Shown piece by piece: positions 32,525 through 64,000 of a stretch of DNA of 64,000 nucleotides. The DNA comes from Amoebidium appalachense (taxonomy: Eukaryota > Ichthyosporea), in contig CAVNZM010000007.1 of assembly GCA_963693365.1 (NCBI GenBank), forward strand, positions 1,612,001 to 1,676,000, in the 5' to 3' direction. Every line of letters starts with the position of its first letter. Within the stretch, counting starts at the first letter, position 1. Below the pieces are notes generated by a model. It saw nothing but the letters and a program-made list of their open reading frames with translations. It did not search any database and had not been told where the DNA came from. A program made the translations under genes and the position numbers.

Positions 32525-32720
32525 GGTGGGTCCCCCCCCCCCCCCCCCCTGGGGGGGGGGGGGGGACCCACCCTGCTCAGGTGGGTGGCCATGGTGGGCC
32601 CTCCCCCTCCCCCCTCCCCCTGCTAGCCGGAGGGGTGGGGGTCCCCCCCCCCCCCCCCCCCCCTGCGGGGGGGGGGGACCCACCTGTCCAAAGGGGGGGG
32701 TGGGTCCCCCCCCCCCCCAA
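32525..32720. repeat. Alternating C-tract and G-tract hairpin array
   Basis: GGTGGGT then C-tract, G-tract then ACCCACC, repeated around CAGGTGGGTGGCCATGG, gives at least three potential C/G hairpins in about 190 bp, directly beyond the right arm of the inverted repeat. The unit GTGGGTCCCCCC recurs in both orientations. Confidence 0.7.
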
Positions 32721-36270
<3,550 letters not shown>

Positions 36271-38363
36271 GATTTACATATTTTCCTGCTTGACCATCGA
36301 AGATTTGTAGGCTGAGGAAAAAAAACACGGTACGTGGCACACCCCCAAATGACCCCAAATGCCTGCATCAAGGGCCCAAGGCTAGAATTCTGTCTACTAA
36401 GTGGAGAGGAAGGGTGGGCGGGAGGAGGGGGGACGGGTGGGGGTGGGGGGGGGGGGGGGGAGAGGGGGGGGGGGGTAAGGGAAGGGAGGGGGAGAGGCCT
36501 AGGAGGGATTTGGGGGAAGGACTGCAGCACAAGGCGTACATATCATGATGTGAGGAGTGGAGAAGAGAAAGGTGTCGAGAGCTTTATGTCGAGCTCGGGC
36601 TCAGTGTCAGCAGTGTGTGTGCGTTTTTGTGCATTGATGTGCACGCGCACATGTATTCAGTAATTCATGATTAGTGAGATGAACGATAACAATGTTTGTG
36701 TGTTTGCCTAACAGTGTGTGCGTGTGTGTGTCTGCTTGCCAGTGTGTGGACCACAGCCTTGAAGCATATATGTTGTTATGCATTGGCAATTATTGTACGT
36801 TCATGCACGTTGATGGCTTTTATGCATGCATGTGTGCGTGCGTGCACATGAATGTGACAGTTGTGCACGCGTGTACGGTACCAATTGCAAAATATCATCA
36901 TCATTCGCATGTATTCTTCTGGCGGTGCACCGTGTGCACGTGTCTGCCATGGTACACATAAGTGAAATGGTGGGTGACTCAGATGGTAGATCTCCGACCT
37001 GCCCCCCTCCCCCCCCCCTCTCCCCCCCCCCCCCCCTCCCTCCCCCTCCCCCTCCCTCCCCCCCTCCGGATCCCCCGGCCCCTTCCTCGAGCCCCCCTAG
37101 TCCCCCCCCCTCCCCCCCCCCCCCCCCCCCCCCCTTCCCCCCCTCCCCCCCACCCCCCCGGGGGGAGCGGACCCTACTAGGAGACGTCAGGGAAGGGAAG
37201 GGATGGGTGGAGGGGGGGGAGGACGTGGGGGAAGGAGGGAGGGCCCGGTGTATCATGAGCCAGTAGTGTTGTACATGGCGTGCACTCGGCAGCTACATTA
37301 GCACTCGGCGAGGCTCGCGAACCCCCGGTTCCCTCAGAATCCCTCTGCCCAGGCCTGATCGAGGGGCAGCGCAGGCCCGACAGCACTGTCGGACAGGCGC
37401 GCAGGTCACGGGCAAAACAAACGTTGCAAGATCTGGGAAGCTGATTGGCCAAGAACGCTACAAGTACTTGATTTGCAGAGAACGCACTCATAATCAATCT
37501 CATGAGACTACCCTTTTTGGGGGGTTTGTGTCGAATCTGGTTTAATTTGAGAGTTTGTCATGATTTACAAATTTTACATACAGGTCTCGTGCTCAAGGGT
37601 TTTTCAAAGGTATGTAGGTTTATTAGTCGTCTACTTTGTATTTAACAATATTTGTTTGTTTGTACTTTTTAGCTCTACCGTTGTAGCATTTTAGTATTGT
37701 AAGAGACAAGAGTGGATTTGATAAACGACCGTTTAAAAACATTTTCTCAAAACATGTTACAACCCGCGATAGATAGATAGTTTTAAATGAGCTCAGCAAT
37801 TTACCAGAGAACCAATCAAAAGCTGGTAAAGTTTTTAGCCAATCAACATTGTGTTTGACATTATAAGCATACTTTTGGTATGCACTTGCAAATGCTTTAC
37901 AAATAGCTTATCATCATATGTACTGAAGACTCTGTCTTGAGCATATACAATAGGTGCATATTTTTTTTTTAACACAATATATTACTAAGCACATACACAC
38001 AGCTTGTCTCTTTTTGCTTACACATTGGAAGCCAGAAAATATTGTGCATGAATAGTCTACAAAAAGACTCAATCACACGTTCACCCTCGGTCCTGCAAAA
38101 ACACGTTCCATTTCAATTCCGGCAGGATTTCAATTTTTCAATTTGTGTTGCCGCAGACTCGCGGTACTGTAGGTGCATGCACGTCACCAAGAGACAGCGT
38201 GGAAGAGGGACTCGTATTCTTGTCATTTATACTTTTTCCCAATAGAATTAAATCATTCAATGTTAGGAGTGGAATTAAATCATTCAATTTTTCCCTTGTT
38301 CCTTCTCTTAGATAATATAGAAGGTAGAAAAAAAGGGTTTTCAGTGTAGTTCATTGCACCAGA
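36271..38363. other. Intergenic and upstream region of the Ca2+ ATPase gene
   Basis: 36271–37260 has G- and C-tracts (36440–36475, 37010–37160) and a TG/GC-rich patch. 37260–38363 is mostly unique and becomes AT-richer. CCAAT motifs occur at 37812 and 37839 (ACCAATCAA and GCCAATCAA), with an inverted one at 37444. The AT-rich motif GAATTAAATCATTCAAT occurs at 38245 and again at 38272, just upstream of the first exon. No separate gene was supported. Confidence 0.55.
37808..37848 (+). promoter_or_regulatory. Pair of CCAAT boxes upstream of the Ca2+ ATPase gene
   Basis: ACCAATCAAA (37811) and GCCAATCAAC (37838) are spaced 27 bp apart, about 520–550 bp before the start codon. The spoken CCAATCA form is the same as in the cluster upstream of the spondin-N gene (there inverted, TGATTGG), which hints at a common promoter element. 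Inference only. Confidence 0.35.
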
Positions 38364-55672
<17,309 letters not shown>

Positions 55673-56319
55673 ATTAAGGCAACGGGGCATGGCCAATACC
55701 CTAGTTTGGGCAAACTATGTTGTTTGATGCAGGCAAAAAGATTAGTAAATGACTGATGTATTTGGACCAGTGTTCGTTGCGTTGCCATTGTTGGCCGTGT
55801 ATTGGTAAACTTTCTAGATATAGGATATATGTACGATATGGTGAGTATGTATCGTGGATCTTTGTATGTAACCCATTGTGCTAATCATTTTGGACTTCTA
55901 TCTAGTTAGTACGTGCAAGCTAAAAGCACACGATTAATTCATCGATCACGATATTGGACATGTTTTGGTTTCCTCCCTCTTCTCCCCTTCTTTTCTTACC
56001 CACCCATGTGCACCGGAGGGTCGGTCACATGTACAAAAGTGCTGATATAGAATTTGCGCTTTTAGCGCTAATCCACTGTGTGGGAACAAAAACATTGTAA
56101 ATAAACATACATGTTGCTATCCACCCGGTACAGTTTTTTTGTTCTTTTTTCTTTTTATTTTACATATAAGCAACATAGACATGTTTGCTGCATCCGCCAA
56201 GGATGCGACCACATCATAGCATCATGTACAATATGCAGAGATTTGCTATGTACATGTACCTAGACCTGGTCGGTAAGTTAAACCCAATTGTTCATGTTCC
56301 ACATAAACACGTGTACTGC

Positions 56320-56366
<47 letters not shown>

Positions 56367-57300
56367 CCCCACCACCACCACCAAAAAAAAAGTAGAAAAA
56401 ATGAAAAGATAAAAAAAAAAAAAAAAAAAGCCTCTTCCGCCATTCACAATCCACCTCCACCCACCTCTCCATCCACCTATGGCCTCCCGTCCACCGCCAC
56501 TGCAGCTGTGACCAACACCAACCACGTTAACTGACTCACATGACCACGTGCACTCCTATATTAGCAAACATTGTGTGCACGCGAGAGTAAAAAAATACGC
56601 TGTACATGTATGTAGATTAGGTTTGTTCTGACGCAGACCTTCGAATTCCGACGTACCTAGGTCTTAGGCTAACATTTTACGGTGCGAAGTCATCATGCAT
56701 TCGGATTATACTATGGGCTGAACACGGAAGTGGTCACTTAATGGTGAAGGAAAATGTTGCAATGGCAATGGTAAGTGGGGTGGTAGCCCATGGGGACGAC
56801 AAATTCGGGGAGGTGAGGGGGAAAAAATAGGTTAGTATGACAGTGGTGGTGTCCGGAGAGTGTACATGTGTGTGGCACTGAGCGCACGCTTGTGTGTGTG
56901 TGTGGTGGTGGTGGTGCTGGTGATAATGGGTATGCAAGTGAAGGGTTCAGAATGCATTACAGAGGACGAAGTCAACACTCATTAACATGGACAAAACCAT
57001 GGGTATTACGTAGGTTTTGCAAGCAGAGTACACACACCGAGTACGCATCATAAACAAAACATTTCTCAGCGATCCACAGAAACGCATTCACACGCACGCA
57101 CACGTACACACACACGCACGTACACACACACGCACACACGCACGCACACATACGCGCACGCAGGCAATGCATGCTGAAGTTCGGCGGGTGGATCATCCGT
57201 TGTGGTCAGAGACAAGCGCCAGTAGGGTTCATGTATGTGAGCAGATTTCACTGGCAAAAAGTGGGTTGTTTTCAATGGTGGTGATGGTGGTGGTGGTGGT

Positions 57301-57355
<55 letters not shown>

Positions 57356-57376
57356 CGGCGTGGTGGTGGTGGTGGT

Positions 57377-57418
<42 letters not shown>

Positions 57419-58245
57419 TTGGCTGAATAGACGGTCCATCACTGTATCCTTTCCTTTGCTCAAATCGTGCACCTTTTACCATTTACAATAAGCGCCATAC
57501 CCATGGTTCAAAAACAGCAAACACACACCCTTTGTACATTCGGACATATACTATGAACTCTAAATTTAATGGGAGCTGCACTTTTCAGCATGGTGACATC
57601 CAGCCCTTGGTTTTTATTTTTTAAAAAAGAAAGAAACATATGCATGAGCCTACCGGGAGTCCTCCAGAAAACAGTGCCGAAAAGACACGGCTGGCTGTGT
57701 TTTCCAGCTGTAAGTTTATCACCACATGTACATCCGAGCTGAAGTGAATGCCCATAGTAAGAAATAGGTGTGTAAGGTGCAACATAAACGTGGTTGGTGC
57801 AAAGTGCAGAACAAGCACAAAGAGCGCGAGAAAAAAAACCTCACAGAGAGCCGGATGAGGACACGTTTGCTAAAAAAAAAAAAATTAAACCTTGGTGTGT
57901 GCGTGTGCGCGTGTGCTTGGTGCACGCATGCCTGTGTTTTAGGGAATGGAAACAACGTCATCATGCCTAGTTCCGTTTTCTCTCTTCAGTAAGAACATAC
58001 GAACGAACACCACCACCACCACAAAACTAAACAAACAAACAAACAAACAAACAAAAAAAAAGATGGAAAAAAGAGGGGGAAAAAAAAAAGAAAGAAAGAA
58101 AGAAAGAAAAGACACGACGATGTTTCAGTTCCCCGTGTGCGATGCATCAATAGTGTGTGGAGTGTGCAAGAAAGCAAGAAATATGAGTAGTGATCAACCA
58201 AGTGCCTCGATGCGGTTGCTGGTGTTGTCCATGCCCACCACCCCA
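55673..58245. other. Intergenic between two convergent genes
   Basis: An AATAAA at 56100–56105 is a plausible polyadenylation signal for the ATPase, about 430 nt past its stop. Poly-C with (CCA)n at 56322–56382, poly-A at 56411–56429, GC/CA-rich repeats at 57085–57165, (TG)n at 57303–57355 and poly-G at 57379–57417 follow. TTTATT at 57613 (AATAAA on the minus strand) could serve the convergent ZRF1-like gene. No other gene was recognised. Confidence 0.55.
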
Positions 58246-60137
58246 CTACGTCTTTTGCGCCTTCTTTGCCTTGACTGCCTCAGCCAGTTGCTGTGATTGG
58301 ACAAACGTGTGTCAGACCCCATTCCTTCCCCTCCCCCCCCCCCCCCCCCCCCCCTCCAAAATGCCGAATAGTGATAACGCCGGGACCTGTTTCGGCTGCA
58401 TTCCGATCTCCTTCCATTTTAGTCAATCCGCTCAAGCCGTTTACGGAGAGGAGGGCAACAAAAATAGTTTTAGCGCAAAAATAGAGCGTGCACAAACGGC
58501 ATATATATATATGCTATATTACATGTATTTATTGCACAAAAGCAGCCAAAAATAAAACCTATGTCATATCAAAAGTTTTTTCCTAGTCCAAAACATGTTA
58601 ATAAATTGGTTATTGAGTGTTTTGTTGTCCTACTCAGTATTCCATAAGATAAAAGCTTCATGATAGAAAAATATGCCATACGCTGGCTCAAACGAATCAG
58701 ATAGAGCGGGCTCAGCGCGGGTGATCGATTGATTGGACTCCGGCGGGAATCGGATTATCAAAAGTCATATAAACTGATTGGATCCGGAAATCCCTCTCGA
58801 GGGGTTTAAGCCATTTGATTGGATCCGGAAATCCCTCCCCCCAAGGATCCCTATTTTTTCGGTTATCACTATTCGGCCAGATGCCCTTCATGGGGGGGCC
58901 TTTTCCCCCGCAGCCATGCCACTGTGTAAATTGTTTTAATGCCCAACACAGGGAAACACGAGAAATACGGCTGGAATGTATGAAGAAACACTGGAACCGT
59001 TGAACCATTATGTACAAAAAAATGCAAACAAGGGCAAACCAAAGACACACCCATCTTGAATATAGACACAAGTTTTGTCTATGTCTGCTCTCGGACCCAT
59101 GTGCCTGTACATGTCTTAGGGCCTATCTCGGTAGTTCTTGAGGTGAATATGCACCAATATGAATGAAGTCAGCACGAACGTCACAGATCACAACTGATAC
59201 CGTATACCATCATAAACCGGATGCAGCGCAGGTTCGCCTACACGCAGCAAAACTTACAGCGACATCCTTTTCTAGATGTTGTAAAATAAAGACATCGCAT
59301 AGGAATCCCACACTATCAACCACGTACCTTGTACCGCAGCATGCAGTCCTTCTTCGTCTTTCCAGGCACCATTTCTGCAATCTTCTCCCACCTTCCCTCC
59401 TTCAAATCCTTGGTTACCCTCAGTGCGTTTTCAAGCGCTTTTTGCTGATCGGGTGTCCATTCGACCGCATTTTCTTCCTTTTTAGGCAAATCTTTGGCTC
59501 CTGATGTTGATGCACTGGAAGATGGGGCAACGGTAGGGGTGGTGGGCGCGGTAGTGGTGCTGGTGGTGGGGAGGTCCGAGTCAAAACGCTCTGTGGTGGT
59601 GGGTGGTGGGCGGATGAAAAAGTGAGGTGGGTTAATACAATAGAGAGAGGATGAGGTGGAAGAGGTCGTGGGTGGTGAATGATGGGAGAAGGAGGGGTGG
59701 TGGGGGCACGACGGAAGGGAGAGAGAGCAGGGAGAGGAGGGAGGAAGGGGGGAGGGGGGGGGGGGGGGAGGGGGGGGAAGGGGGGGGGGGGGGGAAGGGG
59801 CGCTAGAATGCAGGAAACAGTAAGAAGTAGGGGGTTCTCATCAAACAAAGTAATGCAGATAGGCAAAAATGAGCTCTCACACAAATACGCGACATGAAGA
59901 GAGCAATTTGAAACAGGGGTGAAGGGGAGAGGAGGGGGTGAGTATGGTGGTGGTGGCGGTGTGTGTGTGTGTGTGTTAGGGGGGGAAAGGGGGGGGGGGG
60001 GGGGGGGGGGGGGGGGAGAAAGAGGAGGAGGAAGTCTTTGTGTGTATGGTTTGAGCTATAGTTAGGGATTGAGCAAGAGCACTTGAGTTGAGGCATCAGG
60101 CATTTTGAAACAGCCTTTACTCCCCTCCGAGGGAGAA

Positions 60138-60210
<73 letters not shown>

Positions 60211-60270
60211 GCGTGCGTGCAAGTGCATGTCTGTGTGTGTGTGTGTGTGCATGTGTGTGTGTGTGTGGAA

Positions 60271-60332
<62 letters not shown>

Positions 60333-60762
60333 GCATCTTACTACTGAGGCCGCCAGCAGCCTCTACGCCACCGTCCAGGTGCTTGTTCTTCTTCTCGAAC
60401 TTGGCGTAGGCCTCCTCGTTGTGCTTCTCCTGCAGCGTCTTGTCTGAAAACACAACATGCACAGTGTTAGTTTTATGAGACTGGACATCACACCTTGCCC
60501 CCCCCCCCCTCCCCCCGTGCGGGCGCACGCGGGTAAGTAACCACTTTCCAATACCCGAAGGATCTAGTGCCCACTACCGACTTTTTTCCTAGCCAATAGT
60601 TCAGAACCAGACGGCTGGGATGAAAACATCTGGAAACAAACAACACAACATATAATCACATTCCACCTTTGTATGCACCACCCACCCGCCATACATATCC
60701 AGCAATGGAAGGGAAAATGTGACTGGGTACAGTAGCGCACCACTTCCCTATACCACCCCACA

Positions 60763-60834
<72 letters not shown>

Positions 60835-61437
60835 CACACGCGCGCGCACCCCCCCCCCCCCCCCCCCCCCCCCCTCCGCCACCACCATTACAAAAAAAAG
60901 AGAGAAGAAAGAAAATATATAACGAAAAACAGATCATGTACACATACACGTATATATATATATATATAACCAGGTGCACATACCGACATGCTGTCTCTCC
61001 TTGACCTTGCTCAGAACTTCCTCCCCGGTCAGTTTAGACTCGGGGTGCCGTATGTTGATGTAGTTGGCCATCACATCCCACCTGCACCATCCACGTGTGA
61101 GTGGTGCAATAGGTAGTGCATCATGCTTCTGGAAGATACTAGAATAGAGCGCGCAAAAGGCCCTCGCCCCCCTTCCCTCCCCCCACCCCTTTCATTAGCC
61201 GTGCAAACCTTCTATCATCAACGCCAGAGCCTAGAGCCCAACACACACAGGAACAAGATATGAATGATATTATTATTATAACCGAACAACCAGTCACGTG
61301 ACCATCAGCACACCCCATTGGTGCATACCTCTGCCTCGTTCCAGCCGGCAATGTCTTGACCGCCTTCACCAATAATTCCTTCTCCAGGTCAGCCTAGACC
61401 CTCTATGGTTGATAGTCCCTACAAAGCTTCTGTCTTT

Positions 61438-61471
<34 letters not shown>

Positions 61472-62006
61472 CCATCCCCTCCTTGGCCGTGCATACACAT
61501 ACCATCATCAAAACCCGAGGCTCCTACCAACCACATAAAGAACACGTGGTTACACCCGAGCATCTAATCACGTGACCACAACCACATCCCATTGGTGCAT
61601 TTGTGCATATACCTCTGCCTAGTTCCAGCAGGGAATGTCTTGACCGCCTTCACGAGTAATTCCTCTTCCAGGTCCGACCACACCCTCCTTTTCTGCACAG
61701 GGTTATTAGCCTGCTGTGTTGTCTTCTTGCTGTTGGTTTCCTCTGTGTGCTGATCCATGCTCTTGCTGAGCTGTGACACAACAAACAAGTCAGCATCGCA
61801 CATAGAAATGCTCTAAACTGATGATTTGATTTAGCCCCCCCCCCCTCTCCCCCCCCCCCAAAAAAAAAATAAAAACAAAAAAAATTATTATACAAACAAT
61901 ACGAGGTTGTTCCCAATACCCCCCTCCCCCCCTCTCTCATAGTAGAACGTTCTGTACTTTGAACTCTCCTACCTGTTCCAATCCCCCATCCCACCAGGAC
62001 AAACCA

Positions 62007-62043
<37 letters not shown>

Positions 62044-62183
62044 CACACACAACCACACGCACACGCACACACACAAACACGTCGCTCTTTTCAAAGAAAA
62101 AGTACGGAGACACTAAGGCGTCTCGTGGACACGGGTGTGGGGTGTGTTAAGGGTTAGAAACGGTGGGAGGAAGGGAGAGCGGG

Positions 62184-62218
<35 letters not shown>

Positions 62219-62927
62219 GACGTGCACTGCAAGGCTGGCAAGACTTAAGGTGTCATGCATATACACTAGAAGTGACTAGAACCAACTACAGGTTTCTAGT
62301 CACTAGAACTTGCACCCGTGTACAACGCTCGCGTGTGTGCCTATTTGCATAACGAGTCCTGTTAGTTTCCAGACCCATACACGTGCGTGTACCCCTCTTT
62401 GTGCATGTGACCTAGTCAATCCGTATAAACCATGAACACACATGCGTCGGTTTGTACATGTGAATATAAAGTGATTCGACGACACATCAATTCGTAGAAT
62501 CACACACTTACACACTTATATGAGCGTGTTTGTAGAAACATGTGAACAGAGTTGATTTAATTGATTTATGGACGGAAAAAAATCACATGTTGTCCTTACC
62601 TGAGCCTCAAATGTTGCCTTCGAGAAGTTATCGACTAGAGCATTCAACTCTTCAAGAGTCAGACGCTCACAAAACACATCCACCCACGCCACACGCTCGA
62701 GTGTTTTCTGTGTATCCTTGGGGTCGACAAAGTAGTGCGCATCCTGAAAAAAAGATATTCTTTAGTAATAGATTTACGTTATTACAGAGCCAAGCAGACA
62801 GCGAGGGAGAACAACAAGAAAGAAATAGTAAAAACAGAAGGAGCAGAAGGGGTCGATAATTAGAATCTCTTTTTCCTTGTTTCCTTTTTTTTTTTTTTTT
62901 TGAGTGATTTCAGAATATTATAGGGGG

Positions 62928-62966
<39 letters not shown>

Positions 62967-63192
62967 GGGTGGGTGAGTCAGTGAGTGAGTCAGTGCGTGT
63001 GTGCGTGCGCGTGCGTGCGTGGTTGCGCGAGCGTGCGTGTGTGTGTGAAGGGCGATGGGGGGGGGGGGGGGGGGGGGGGGGGTACACAGACACACACACG
63101 CACACAGACACACACACACACACACTCACTCTCTCTCTCTCTCTCTCTCGCTCTCTCTCTCCTCCCCCAGCCCCCTCTCTCTCTCAGACATT

Positions 63193-63249
<57 letters not shown>

Positions 63250-63254
63250 ACACG

Positions 63255-63327
<73 letters not shown>

Positions 63328-63406
63328 TGCACAGCTGGCGCAGGTTCTTTCGTGCCTGCTTGATGACTTTCTTCTGCTCCTCCTTTTTGCGCTTCTCCTC
63401 TGCCGC
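58246..63406 (-). CDS. DNAJC2: ZRF1/DNAJC2-like factor with two SANT repeats (C-terminal part; 5' end beyond window)
   Basis: The family is a ribosome-associated Hsp40 (zuotin/MPP11) that pairs with an Hsp70; in animals it also acts in chromatin through C-terminal SANT domains. Minus-strand exons in coding order: 63406–63326, 62743–62600, 61770–61613, 61081–60984, 60443–60342, 59590–59328, 58290–58246. GT/AG borders and phases agree, and the frame ends at a TAG. The first exon is Lys/Glu-rich (EKRKKEEQKKVIKQARKNLR), as in the zuotin helical region. SANT1 spans two exons (WSDLEEELLVKAVKTFPAGT then WDVMANYINIRHP). A Ser/Thr/Pro linker precedes SANT2 (WTPDQQKALENALRVTKDLK, then WEKIAEMVPGKTKKDC). 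The protein ends in a short LAEAVKAKKAQKT tail. The J-domain exons must lie past the right edge; none was found in 63407–64000. Fungal zuotin lacks SANT repeats, so a non-fungal host is favoured. Confidence 0.88.
58291..59327. repeat. Last intron of the ZRF1-like gene, with a 22-bp direct repeat
   Basis: TGATTGGATCCGGAAATCCC plus TC occurs at 58775–58796 and 58816–58837, and a shorter TGATTGGACTCCGG lies at 58732. A C-tract sits at 58331–58353. The rest is unique, without coding signal. Confidence 0.65.
59591..60341. repeat. ZRF1-like intron, G-tracts and (TG)n
   Basis: Purine-rich G-tracts at 59755–59795, poly-G at 59989–60015, 60139–60176 and 60272–60330, with (TG)n between. No exon seen. 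Confidence 0.8.
60762..60845. repeat. (CGCA)n tetranucleotide array
   Basis: About 18 perfect CGCA units followed by CACACGCGCGC and a C-tract (60849–60872). It lies in the ZRF1-like intron between 60444 and 60983. Confidence 0.95.
61329..61393 (-). other. Duplicated, shortened SANT1 exon
   Basis: On the minus strand this is a copy of the 3' half of the exon at 61770–61613 plus about 55 bp of its downstream intron (shared CACCAATGGG and GGTCACGTGA). At the position of the conserved Trp it has TAG, which also makes a YAG acceptor (GGTCTAG then GCTGACCTGG). Used from there, it would begin in phase 0 and end in the same phase as the original, so it could replace that exon while losing the linker and the Trp. 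It may equally be a non-functional duplicate. Confidence 0.6.
61771..62599. repeat. ZRF1-like intron
   Basis: C-tracts at 61835–61858 and 62010–62040, poly-G at 62188–62217, and a unique stretch 62220–62599 rich in ACATGTG-like words. No exon is required by phase. Confidence 0.65.
62744..63325. repeat. ZRF1-like intron with CA and CT arrays
   Basis: (TG)n at 62932–62960, poly-G at 63057–63081, CT repeats at 63127–63185 and a long (CA)n at 63196–63325 that abuts the donor on the minus strand. Confidence 0.85.
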
Positions 63407-63938
63407 CTACCACCCACATTCGTAAACTCTCTATCCCCTCCCCCCCCCCCCCCCACCCCTTTGTCGATCGCCTCCCGCCTCCTTCTCCCCCCCCCCCTCC
63501 CCCAGGCCCCCCCCTCCCCACTCTCTCTGCACAACCCCCCTCCCCCCAACCTCTTTCCCCCCCCCTCTCCATCCTCACACCCGTTCTCTCCCCAGTTCTC
63601 CAACCCACTCTCCCTCCCACCCAAGCCCCCACATTTGCAAAAGAAGTAACACAATCGGCAAGTGTTCAACCACAACGGCAGAAACGTGTCGGGACCTTCC
63701 CCCCCCCCCCCCCCCTCCCCCCTCCCCACACACACGCACACACACACACACTCTCCATCCTCCCTTCTCCCCACAAACACACGCACACGCCCCTATGTTC
63801 CCAACGTCACCTGAAGACCACACCACCCATATCAAGATGATTTCTCTATGTACCCAACTTCCCACACACACTAGGCAATTTCATGTGATGCAATAAGTCT
63901 TGGGACCTCTTCCCGCGGGGAGAACATAGTCATTGCTA

Positions 63939-63986
<48 letters not shown>

Positions 63987-64000
63987 ACCACCACCACCAC
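63407..64000. other. C-tract-rich sequence at the right edge
   Basis: Presumably an intron of the ZRF1-like gene. Poly-C at 63440–63454, 63699–63720 and 63941–63986 with a terminal (CCA)n. No upstream exon could be recognised. Confidence 0.6.

Noticed and set aside
37177-37503. 108-codon minus-strand frame in GC-rich sequence
   Set aside because: There is no domain or splice context, and part of it is translated from a G/C-tract zone.

Overview
This is nuclear DNA from a eukaryote. The genes are split into short exons by GT–AG introns of about 0.15–3 kb, use the standard genetic code, and sit in extremely repeat-rich sequence: long poly-G/poly-C tracts, (TG/CA)n, (GA/CT)n and composites of these. 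The gene set is a plasma-membrane Ca2+ ATPase with an intracellular C-terminal extension, an ALG-2/peflin-type penta-EF-hand protein, a ZRF1/DNAJC2 factor with two SANT repeats, a spondin-N protein with a signal peptide, and a multi-pass receptor-like protein. Together these suggest a unicellular relative of animals or another non-fungal protist. I cannot name the species from sequence alone.

Layout. 1–3354: simple repeats and tails of a SINE-like element. 3355–11812: a complete eight-exon penta-EF-hand gene (+). 11813–15392: intergenic, with a full SINE-like copy and a CCAAT-box cluster. 15393–18191: a three-exon secreted spondin-N/mucin-like gene (+), with one apparent frameshift in an A5 run. 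18192–25423: intergenic, with an AT-rich repeat island, a large CA array, the left arm of a ~1 kb inverted repeat carrying a 189-codon reading frame, and a 31-bp perfect palindrome flanked by 9-bp direct repeats. 25424–28289: exons of a seven-transmembrane receptor-like gene (+); its 3' end was not resolved. 28455–29325: a repeated unit with flanking direct repeats, a cysteine-rich reading frame, a hairpin and AATAAA; a decayed inverted copy lies in an intron at 52.9–53.4 kb. About 31500–32484: the right arm of the inverted repeat. 32485–38363: mostly simple repeats, ending in a CCAAT-containing upstream region. 38364–55672: a complete 18-exon Ca2+ ATPase gene (+); all junction phases agree and the model gives 1147 residues. 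55673–58245: intergenic between convergent genes. 58246–63406 (−): the 3' part of a ZRF1/DNAJC2 gene whose 5' part runs off the right edge, with a duplicated SANT exon.

Two genes form a calcium theme: the ATPase exports Ca2+ and the penta-EF-hand protein senses it. They are separated by about 27 kb, so nothing suggests co-transcription. The most unusual content is the mobile or repeated DNA: two low-copy ORF-bearing families that share a short terminal motif, a MITE, and a SINE-like family whose 3' end is poly-C followed by (CA)n, which may explain many of the composite microsatellites.
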